A stretch of DNA of 64,000 nucleotides from Plotosus lineatus (lineage: Eukaryota > Chordata > Actinopteri > Siluriformes > Plotosidae), in the NCBI GenBank assembly GCA_024760905.1, contig CM045737.1:10219726-10283725 (forward strand), read 5' to 3'. Of this stretch, positions 55,557 through 64,000 are shown one piece after another; within the stretch, counting starts at the first letter, position 1; each line of letters opens with the position of its first letter. The notes below the pieces were generated by a model. It ran no database searches. It was not told the DNA's origin and was given only the letters and a program-made list of their open reading frames with translations. A program made the position numbers and the translations under genes.

Positions 55557-55930
55557 GTCGAAGACACAATGAAGCTCGCGTCAATACTCCGTTATTAGTA
55601 TATCCAGAGTGAGCAGACAGGTACTGGCAGGCCAAATGTCCTGCAGCCCATGCTGTTAAAGATGCAAAATCTCAGGTGTGGGAGGAGTTCATTGAGGGCT
55701 TGGAAAGCAATTATTGGTTGGCCTCAAAAATGTTCTGGCCTACCATCTGATGTCTCAGGATGGGGAAGCAGTTCTTCTCAAATACTGTTTACAGTGGAAG
55801 TGGGGAGCTGTTCACCTCGACTGTGGATGTGGAAGGAATACTTCAAGGACTGCCTCAATCCCACCAACAAACACTCTGTGGAGGAGGACGACCCTCTGGG
55901 TTTGGGTGGGATCAACCTCTCACTGGAGCT

Positions 55931-56249
55931 TGTAAAGTAAGGCAAAGTCCGGTGGGCTTTTTACACCCGAGCCTAGTGGCTCATCAGACTTGTGCTTATC
56001 CCCGGATTCTGTAGCGTGACGCGACTAGGAGTACAGGTCCTCCTGGATGGGACGCTAGTCCATCGCAGGTTACCTTCCCAGTATATTTTTCCTGGTACCC
56101 ATTTATACTGCTGGGTGAACAGAGGCACACTTCTAGTTAAGACCTTGCCCAGGGGTTTTAGCACAGCGGGGGTATAACTGGGATTTGAACACACAACCTC
56201 CCAATTATGAGTGCAGCATCCTAACCACTACACCACTGTCCCCACAAGA
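55931..56249 (-). mobile_element. SINE-B, full length
   Basis: Flanked by a perfect 11-bp duplication TCACTGGAGCT (55920-55930, 56250-56260). Minus-strand head GTGGTGTAGTGGTTAGGATG, B-box region GGTTGTGTGTTTGAAATCCC-like (plus-strand GGGATTTGAACACACAACC), body AAACCCCTGGGCAAGGTCTT. Inserted in Rex3. Confidence 0.85.
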
Positions 56250-57227
56250 TCACTGGAGCTGAGGTAGTCAAAAAACCTCCTTGGACTGTATTGGTTGACA
56301 CATCTCTGCAACATTGCTTGGTCATTGGGAGCCGTACCTCTGGATTGGCAAACTGGAGATGGTTGTCCCTCTTTTCAAAAAAGGGGACCGGAGGGTGTTT
56401 TCTAATTATTGTGGAATCATACTCCTCAGCCTACCCCGGAAAATCTATGCAGGGGTGCTGGAGAGGAGGATCCGATTGATACTTGAACCTCAGATTCACG
56501 AGGAATAATGTAGTTTTGGTCCTGCCTGTGGCACTCTTGACCAACTTTATACACTCTGCAGGATCCTGGAGGGTCCGTGGGAGTTGGCGCAATCTGTCCA
56601 TATTCATGTTCAAGTATTTTGGGGTCTTATTCATGGGTGAAGGAAGGATGGAGCAGTCGACAGGCAGATCGCTGCAGCCTCTGCTGTAAAGCGGAGCTTG
56701 TACCGGTCTGAGAGACTAAGCCACAAAGCAAAGCTTTCAATTTATCAGGCAATTGATGTTCTGACCCTCATCTATGGTCACGAGATTTGGGTAGTGACCA
56801 AAAGAACAAGATCGAGGATACAAGCTGCTGAAATGAGCTTCTTTTGCCAGGTGGCAGGTCTGTCCCTTAGAGAAAGAGTGAGAAGCTCAGCCTTCCAGGA
56901 GGAGCTCGGAGTAGAACCGCTGCTTCTTTATGTTGAGAGGAGCCAGCTGAGGTGGTTCCGGCATCAGGTTAGAATGCTTCCTGTACACATCCCTGGTGAG
57001 GAGTTCAAATATCTTGGTGTCTTGTTCACGAATGAGGGAGCACAACAGGTGGATTAGTGCAGCCTCTGCTGTAAAACTGAGCTTTTGTTTTAATTTTAAA
57101 ACGTAAAACCCTCCAGGAAATCAAAAGTTCAGCTTGAATGGCATGTTTATTATATTCACTAAGAGAAACAACAACAACAGCAATAATAATAACAATAATT
57201 ATAAAAAGAATAATATAATACCCGGGC

Positions 57228-57915
57228 TTGTATATATTATATTATATATATATATTTTATATATAATATAAAACTGCTGTTAAGCGGTGCCTGTACCGGT
57301 CCGTCGTGGTGAAGGAAATGAGCCGCAAGGCAAAGCTCTCAATTTACCAGTCGATCTACGTTCCAACCCTCACCTATGGTCACGAGCTTTGGGTAATGAC
57401 CGATATTTCTACCCTTTGCTGCCTCGTCCTTTCCATGGGAACATCAACAGTTGGGCTGGGAACAAAGATGCCTCCTTTTGTACATTGTCTTATGAAAAAA
57501 CAAGATCACGGATACAAGCGGCTGAAATGAGCTTCCTTCGCCGGGTGGCGGGGTTCTCCCTTAGAGATAAGGTGAGAAGCTCCGCCATCCGGGGAGAGCT
57601 CGGAGTAGATCCGCTGCTCCTCCGCATTGAGAGGGGCCAGTTGAGGTGGCTCGGGCATCTGGTCAGAATGCCCCCCGGACGCCTTCCTGGTGTGGTGTTT
57701 CGGGCATGTCCACCCGGGAAGAGACCCCGGGGTCGACCTAGAACACGCTGGAGGGACTATGTCCCTCAGCTTGTCTGGGACTGCCTCGGTGTCTCCCCAG
57801 GAGAGTTGGAGGAAGTGGCTCGGGAGAGGGACGTCTGGACCTCTTTGCTTAGGTTGCTGCCCCCGCGACCTGACCCTGGACTAAGCGGAAGATGATGATG
57901 ATGATGATGATGATG
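57228..57915 (+). mobile_element. Rex3 LINE, 5'-truncated, youngest copy here
   Basis: Flanked by a perfect 13-bp duplication ATAATACCCGGGC (57215-57227, 57916-57928). The 3' tail is (GAT)n/(GATG)-type at 57890-57915. From about 57276 the sequence is well-preserved Rex3 C-terminal coding: LTYGHELWVMT, SRIQAAEMSFLRRVAGFSLR, LRIERGQLRWLGHLVRMPPG and GKRPRGRPRTRWRDYVPQL. Two oddities: about 48 nt of AT-rich filler at the 5' junction (57228-57275) and an insertion of about 90 nt of unknown origin at about 57402-57490. Confidence 0.9.
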
Positions 57916-57928
57916 ATAATACCCGGGC

Positions 57929-58180
57929 AGTCCTGGCTTCGGGTTCCCGGCTCATGTTTCAGTGTGCATGTTCTTCTTGTGCTTGTTTGGGTTTCCTCCG
58001 GGTACTTCAATTTTCTTCCACAGTACAAAGACATGCACATTAGGCTATTTGGCTATTCCACATTGCCCGTAAGTGTTGACTGTTGAGCTGTTCAAGGTGT
58101 ATGCTGACTTGACCAAGTTGACTGACATAGCTTCCAATCTCCCCGCAATCCTGGGAAGATTAAGCGATTAACAACAAATA
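57929..58180 (+). mobile_element. HE1-like SINE, 3' part
   Basis: GTGTGCATGTTCTTCTTGTG, TTGGGTTTCCTCCGGGTACT, ACATGCACATTAGGCTATTT and the L2-type tail CCCGCAATCCTGGGAAGATT. It begins right after the Rex3 duplication; the CCCGGGCAGTCCTGG context fits a B-box region, so Rex3 probably inserted into this SINE. Confidence 0.75.
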
Positions 58181-58587
58181 AACCTACTCCAATCAGATAT
58201 AACATTTACAAGAATATGAACATTGACAGGTGAATGAATAACATTGATAATATGATTAGAATAGCATCTGGGATACTTGGTGCATAATCATTGCATGGCT
58301 TTAAAAATTAGTCAACAAGAAATGAAGTTATTCTGGTACTAAGTTATGAATGTCCACAAATGCTATATGTGTATGGCTTTGCTAATGGAACAACAAATAA
58401 GATAGTCAAGAACATCCCTCAAAACGATACACAGGTTTTATGGCCTAACTTTGTGTAAAATTGGTCGGCTTCGTAAGTTACTTGTAAATTGAAAAAGTCC
58501 AACATTTTGCAATACTCTATTAAAAAACTGTATTTACTGCTTGGATATTAAATTGTAATAAATTTCTAGAAATTATGCTGTTATGCT

Positions 58588-58706
58588 GTGATGTCCCAGT
58601 GAGCTGTCCGAGGTGTACCATGCCCTCGTCCAGAGTCATCTGAGATGGACGCCAGCCTTCCCGTGACTCTAATTACGACTAAGCAGTTCAGAAAATGAAT
58701 GATTAT
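58588..58706 (+). mobile_element. SINE-A/L2-type tail fragment
   Basis: GTGATGTCCCAGTGAGCTGT, GATGGACGCCAGCCTTCCCG, TCTAATTACGACTAAGCAGT and AAAATGAATGA. Only the last 120 bp of the SINE. Confidence 0.7.
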
Positions 58707-58709
58707 ATT

Positions 58710-60344
58710 GTTATGGCTTTTGTCATGATTCCACATGTCTCACCACTAGGGGAGCTGTTCTGGGTTTTGGTTGTCTGTTTATGTTCAGGCTGACAGGATT
58801 GGCCTTACCTCCTCTGTTTCTCCCAATTATCTCCACACACCCTTTACTCATCTGCACTCCTATTTATACTACAGCAGACTATTGTCCCAGTGTTGGTCCG
58901 TTGATGTTGTCATTGCTTGTGAATCTGTCTGCGCCAGCTCAGAGATTGCTCTGTTTGTCTGTTTACCTACCTGCCCAGCAAGTTTTACCAGCTTGCCATC
59001 AGTGTTGAGACTTTTTCTTATTTATTTTCTGTTGGTCCGAGAGCTCTAAATTAAGATCTCATTTTCTTTACCTCTACTCAGCCTCCCTTGTCCTGCATCT
59101 GGATCTAACCCGGCTGGTCTGCCTTGTGACAGTTTCATGCTTTACATCACAAACAATGGCGAATATTTGTGAGTTTCTCAGACTCCGACTTCATCGCCAC
59201 AGTATTTATAATTAAAAAGTTTTTAAGTTTAAAGCAAGAGATAATTTTCATGTTTATGAAACTAGCGAAAAAGAACTCTGTGGGGAATTCCTAAGGCATG
59301 CCTACTTTAAGGTCTCAATGAGCAGACAAAAATGAAATGCACAATCCACTTCCTGTTTTGTTTTATTGTATATCGTTCATGCATTATTGATTGTAATAAC
59401 ACTGGTCGATACTGAGTGGTTTATTTAATTAAATTGACCCACAATAGTCATTTTTGAATCTATAAAATATGTAAGTATAAAATTTGTCCATGAAAATATA
59501 ATTTTTGGGTTTGTCCCATTTGAGAGATATCTTTGTTGTTTCTTTAGTGAAACTGTACACATAAAAATAACGTATTAACCTGATTAATTTATTCAGTCAG
59601 GGACATTCCAGCCCTCAGCCTTGATGCATTAACCTTAACATCTATCGCTTGCTTAATACATCAAAGTCTCAGTCTGGAATTTCCCAGTAATGACCTCACT
59701 CTGGGTAGTATATATGTGTTTATATGAATTATATTAACTACAAAATAGAGTAGGTGATTTTTGTCCATCATTTTCTAGAACATTAATTTGGTGGCAGTCT
59801 TTGTCCAATTTGCCAAACTGAACAATTCCAACAATGGAAGGAGAAACTTTTTGCATAAACTCCTTATTTATCTTTTACCGAAATGACTTTGTTTCAGGTG
59901 CAGGTCAAGGGTCAGTCAATATAGAAACTTTTACATGCACACGCGTTTTCGTGCTTTTTCATGTAATATTATTCTGAAGTCCAGGATGCACAAGTGTGAA
60001 ATAACAGTCACTTTTAATGCTAAACTTTTTAAAAGTTTTAAAAGTTCACCACTTTCTGCACACAGTCCTCATCGATATACAGAGGAACAATGTCCATTTT
60101 CTTCCACCTGAAGTCAATGATGTGAATGATTGAAGTCCTGAAGACCTGAAGTCAATGATGAACTCCTTTGCTTTGGAAGTGTTGAGGAGCAGATTGTTCT
60201 TGCTGCACCACACTGCTAGCCACTCAGCTTCCTCTCTGTATGTAGTTGAACAAATAAGTATAGTTAATGCAATCTATGTTTTGTTTTTATTTTATTTATA
60301 ATTTTAGATACTTTATATTTATTTGCACAAATTTTACAAATTTT
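58710..60344. other. No feature recognised
   Basis: AT-rich unique-looking sequence. Small direct repeat near 60110-60160 (GAAGTCAATGATG twice). No exon or element signal. Confidence 0.4.
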
Positions 60345-60680
60345 CATTTTCTGAACCGTAGGGTCACGGGGAGGCTGGCATCCATCTCAACCGACTCTGG
60401 GTGAGGGAATAGTACATCCTGGTCATCGCAGAGCCAACACTCACACAACCATTCACTCTCACACTAACACCGATGAACAATTTAGAACAGCCAATTAACC
60501 TACTGTTTATGTTTTTTGGACTGTAAAGGAAACCGGTGTAAAAGTACTTGGAGGAACCCACAAAAGCTCGGGGAGAACATGCAAACTCCACACAGAAACG
60601 CCCGAGATCAACGAATCAAACCCAGGACCTTCTTGCTGTGAGGTGGATGTGCTAACCACTATGCCACCATGCTGCCTTAC
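60345..60680 (-). mobile_element. HE1-like SINE with L2-type tail
   Basis: Minus strand: GGCAGCATGGTGGCATAGTG head, GTCCTGGGTTTGATTCGTTG B-box region, GTGTGGAGTTTGCATGTTCT, AGTCCAAAAAACATAAACAG, and the tail CAGCCTCCCCGTGACCCTAC shared in type with SINE-A. Nearly full length with small deletions. Confidence 0.8.
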
Positions 60681-60975
60681 AAAGTACCTCTTTTACCTAA
60701 ATTTTATTTTTAAAATTAACTTGTCTTACATCCTGCATTTCTTTCAGCTCATAAAATACATTAGATATTTATTTAAGTAATTTATTTGTGGCGTTCATAG
60801 AAAATGTGCTATAAGATGATTATATACCATCATTAGTATATGAAATAATATATAGCATAAAAGGAAGTATCATCCGTATCACATGGACATAAATGAATAG
60901 TTTTAAAAAAATGGTAACTTTTATAAATATCTGGTTTGTAGTACAGTATTGCCATTATTTTTGGTTATCACAAAT
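60681..60975. other. No feature recognised
   Basis: AT-rich spacer up to the RTE 5' end. Confidence 0.4.
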
Positions 60976-61280
60976 GCAGCCGTGGGGGAGGGGGGGGCAC
61001 ACACACACACAATGTCTCTCCCTCACACCGGTCCCAAGCCCGGATAAATGCAGAGGGTTGCGTCAGGAAGGGCATCCGGCGTAAAAAAATTGCCAAATAA
61101 AATATGCGAATCACAAGAAAGAATGACATACCGGCTTGGTCGAGGCCCGGGTTAACAACAACCGCCATAAGTACTGTCAACCAACAGGGTGCTGATGGAA
61201 ATTAGACTACTGTTGGTCGAAGACATCGAAGAAGGAGAGGCGGAAGGCGTGTCCGTTGCAAGAGAGAGAAGAGGAAAGGC

Positions 61281-62234
61281 ATGACTCTAGGACTGAAAGT
61301 AGGGACTTTGAATGTTGGAACTATGACAGGAAAAGGTAGAGAGCTGGCTGACATGATGCAGAGGAGGAAGGTGGACATACTGTGTGTTCAGGAGACCAGG
61401 TGGAAAGGTAACAAGGCTAGAAGCATAGGAGCAGGGTTTAAGCTGTTTTTTCATGGTGTGGATGGGAACAGAAATGGAGTCGGAGTCATCTTGAAGGAGG
61501 AGTTTGTCAGGAATGTTCTAGAAGTGAAAAGAGTATCAGACAGAGTGATGAGTCTCAAGTTAGAAATTGAAGGTGTGATGTTCAATGTTGTTAGTGCTTA
61601 TGCCCCACAGACAGGATGTGAGCGAGAAGAGAAGGAGAGATTCTGGAGTGAGCTAGATGAAGTGATGCAGAGTACTCCCAGAGGTGAAAGAGTGGTCATT
61701 GAGGCAGACTTCAATGGACATGTTGGTGCAGGAAACAGAGGGGACGAGGAAGTGATGGGCAGGTTTGGTATCCAGGACAGGAACGCAGAAGGACAGATGT
61801 TGGTAGATTTTGCAAAAAGGATGGAAATGGCTGTGGTGAATACTTTCTTCCAGAAGAGAGAGGAGAATAGGGTGACTTATAAAAGTGGAGGTAGGAGCAC
61901 ACAGGTAGACTACATCTTGTGCAGGCGATGTAATTTAAAGGAAGTCGGTGACCGCAAAGTAGTAGCGGGTGAGAGTGTTGCCAAACAGCATATGTGCAGT
62001 GTTGTCAAACAGGTGGTGTGCAGGATGATGCTGAGGAAGGTGAAAAAGGCAAAGGTAGAGCAGAAGACAAAGTGGTGGAAGCTGAAAAAGGAAGAATGTC
62101 AGGTTGTTTTCAAGGAGGAGTTGAAACAGGCTTTGGGTGGTCAGGAAGTGCTTCCAGATGACTGGACAACTACAGCAAAGGTGATCAGGGAGACAGGCAG
62201 GAGAATACTGGTGTGTCATCTGGAAGGAAAGTAG
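61281..62234 (+). pseudogene. RTE AP-endonuclease domain and linker, frameshifted
   Basis: 317 codons starting MTLGLKVGTLNVGTMTGKGR. Motifs: VQETRWKG, SAYAPQ, EADFNGHVGAGN (the residue before ADFNG is Glu rather than Gly), STQVDYILCRR near the domain end, then a basic linker. The frame is lost near 62210 (CTGGTGTGTCATCTGG), just before the RT part. This copy keeps the STQVDYILC segment that the 35921 copy lost to its frameshift. Confidence 0.88.
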
Positions 62235-62263
62235 ATAAGGAGACTTAGTGGTGGAATGAGGAA

Positions 62264-63433
62264 GTGCAGGAGTGTGTACAAAGGAAGAGATTAGCGAAGA
62301 AGAAGTGGGACATTGAGAGGACCGAAGACAGTAAACAGGAGTACAGGGAGACACAGCGTAAGGCGAAAGTAGCAGTGGCTAAGGCCAAACAGAGGGCGTA
62401 TGATGACTTGTATGATAGGTTGGACAGTAAAGAGGGAGAAAATGATTTATACAGGTTGGCACAGCAGAGAAATAGAGATGGGAAGGACGTGCAGCATGTT
62501 AGATTGATAAAGGACAGAGAGGGAAATGTATTGACTGATGACAGAAGTGTGCTGGGAAGATGGAAAGAGTACTTTGAAGAGCTGATGAATGAGGAAAATG
62601 AGAGAGAAAAAAGAGTAGAAGAGGTGACTATTGAGGACCAGGAAGTAGCAAAGGTTAGTAAGGGAGAAGTGAGGAAGGCATTAAAGAGGATGAAGAATGG
62701 AAAGGCAGTTGGTCCTGATGACATACCGGTGGAGGTATGGAAGTATCTAGGAAAAGTAGCAGTAGATTTTCTGACAAGAACATTCAACAAGGTCTGAGAG
62801 AGTGAGAGGATGCCAAAGAAATGGAGAAGTGTGCTGGTGCCCATTTTTAAGAACAAGGGAGACGTGCAGAGTTGCAGCAACTACAGAGGGATAAAGTTGA
62901 TGAGCCATACGATGAAGTTATGGGAAAGAATAGTGGAAGCTAGACTAAGGGCAGAAGTCAGCATTTGTGAACAACAGTTTGGTTTCATACCAAGAAAGAG
63001 CACCACAGATGCAGTGTTCACCTTGAGGATGTTAATGGAGAAGTACAGAGAATGTCAGACGGAGCTGCATTGTGCCTTTGTGGATCTGGAGAAAGCATAT
63101 GACAGGGTGCCGAGAGAAGAACTGTGGTATTGCATGAGGAAGTCTGGAGTGGCAGAGAAGTATGTTAAAGTGGTGCAGGTCATGTATGTGAGGTGTGCTG
63201 TCGGTGTGACAGAAGAGTTCAGGGTGGAGGTGGGACTGCATCAAGGGTCAGCTCTCAGCCCCTTCTTGTTTGCTATGGTGATGGACAGGCTGACAGACGA
63301 AATTAGACAAGATTCCCCATGGACTATGATGTTTGCAGATGACATTGTGATCTGTAGGGAGAGCAGAGAACAAGTGCAGGAAAATCTAGAGAGGTGGAGG
63401 TATGCCCTGGAAAGGAGGGGGAATGAAGATTAG
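62264..63433 (+). pseudogene. RTE reverse transcriptase, stop and frameshift
   Basis: Two in-frame pieces (62264-62797, 62810-63433) separated by a TGA. Motifs: NGKAVGPDDIPVEVW, QFGFIPRKSTTDAVF, AFVDLEKAYDRVPREELW, GLHQGSALSPFLFAMVMDRL and MMFADDIVICRES (intact FADD). About 18 nt are missing near 63190 relative to sister copies (YVRCAVGV versus the longer form). A one-base gain near 63420 ends the frame, and the C-terminal part continues in another frame to the window end. Confidence 0.88.
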
Positions 63434-64000
63434 CCTCAGTAAGACAGAATACATGTGCATGAATGACAAGGACCCAAGAGGAACGGTGAGGTTACAGGGA
63501 GCAGAGATAAGAAAGGTGGAGGATTTTAAGTACTTAGGTTCAACAATCCAGAGCAATGGAGAGTGTGGAAAAGAGGTGAAGAAGCGTGTGCAGGCAGGTT
63601 GGAATGGTTGGAGGAAAGTGTCCGTTGTGATGTGTGATAGGAAGGTATCGGCAAGAATGAAAGGAAAAGTGTACAAGACGGTGTTGAGGCCAACGATGTT
63701 GTATGGTTTAGAAACAGTGGTTTTGGGGAAAAGACAGGAGGCAGAGCTGGAGGTAGCAGAGATGAAAATGTTGAGGTTCTCTTTGGGAGTAACGAAGATG
63801 GATAGGATTAGGAATGAGCACATCAGAGGGACAGCACATGTAAGATGTTTTGGAGACAAAGTCAGAGAGGCTAGCTTGAGATGGTTTGGACATGTACAGA
63901 GGAGGGATAGTGAGTATATTGGTAATAGGATGCTGAGGCTGGAACTACCAGGCAGAAGGCCTAGAGGAAGACCAAAGAGACGATTCATGGATGTGGTGAA

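Larger units (their letters stand above)
55208..57085 (+). mobile_element. Rex3-like LINE, broken and interrupted
   Basis: Plus-strand Rex3 from the endonuclease/RT linker (TTAACTCCCACCTCTGGCAG, CTGGTGGTGGACACCTATGG) to the C-terminal region. It is interrupted by a PSMA7-type fragment (about 55441-55602) and by SINE-B (55931-56249). RT-like text includes AAAAAAGGGGACCGGAGGGT. Part of the RT core is deleted near 56612, where the frame jumps to TTCAAGTATTTTGGGGTCTT. The C-terminal portion continues to about 57000, and a partial repeat of the same module (GAGTTCAAATATCTTGGTGT) covers 57000-57085. Confidence 0.75.
60976..64000 (+). mobile_element. RTE-clade LINE, near full length, cut by window end
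   Basis: Starts GCAGCCGTGGGGGAGGGGGG, the same 5' end as 35921, then GTCAGGAAGGGCATCCGGCG and ATATGCGAATCACAAG in the 5' UTR. Co-linear with 35921-39082 throughout; by that comparison only about 120 bp (last codons, short 3' UTR, AAG tail) lie beyond the window. The target duplication therefore cannot be checked. Confidence 0.92.

Noticed and set aside
54478..57085. Single Rex3 insertion with twin-priming inversion
   Set aside because: The plus-strand piece also includes the RT C-terminal region already present on the minus strand, so at least two insertions are needed.

Overview
The window looks like teleost fish chromosomal DNA, mostly intron or intergenic. It is AT-rich, full of microsatellites, has no dense gene array, and carries a fish-type repeat spectrum: two RTE-clade LINEs (Rex3 and a second family ending in an AAG tail), Tc1, pogo/Tigger and hAT DNA transposons, and several tRNA-derived SINE families. 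The species cannot be named from the sequence. Only one convincing host coding segment is visible, a likely terminal exon at 9485-9716 (+). A second piece of host coding origin, the end of a proteasome subunit gene (PSMA7-type), lies inside a dead Rex3 at 55446-55556. No rRNA, CRISPR or functional tRNA gene is seen.

Layout. 1-6100: a 36-bp perfect inverted repeat, pogo/Tigger transposase remnants, Tigger-like non-autonomous elements and an unclassified element with a BED-finger-like peptide. 6100-13570: sparse, with SINE pieces, the host exon and a 28-bp minisatellite. 13570-17080: a degenerate hAT, an HE1-like SINE split by a hAT-like element, and a Tigger-like element. 18970-20533: a near-complete but broken Tc1 element. 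21726-34230: three 5'-truncated or internal RTE copies, SINEs, a degraded Rex3 endonuclease region, and two further Tigger-like elements. 35479-40175: a three-level nest (hAT-like element, then a Tigger-like element, then a full-length RTE LINE). 42923-49172: a SINE inside a Tc1, a foldback element, a hAT carrying a SINE, and a Tigger-like element carrying a SINE. 53650-58180: Tc1 remnants and a cluster of Rex3 pieces in both orientations. 60976-64000: a second nearly full-length RTE LINE that runs off the end of the window.

How the parts relate. The LINEs supply reverse transcriptase and endonuclease. The SINEs have tRNA-like heads (A and B boxes) and LINE-like tails. One SINE family, called SINE-A here, occurs with two different tails: an L2-type tail, and a tail made of the 5' UTR joined to the 3' end of the RTE LINE present in this window. 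Four Tigger-like elements share an internal body with paired CCAAT boxes, and the two with the same TIR type carry a compound CA/CT microsatellite inside. Target-site duplications can be read directly for many insertions. For the triple nest, uninterrupted related copies elsewhere in the window serve as empty-site controls.

The best candidates for something undescribed are (i) the SINE-A / RTE 5'-3' chimera, (ii) the 775-bp hAT-like element with a conserved peptide, and (iii) the PSMA7 plus hAT fragment captured in Rex3. All family names rest on recognition by eye, without a database search.
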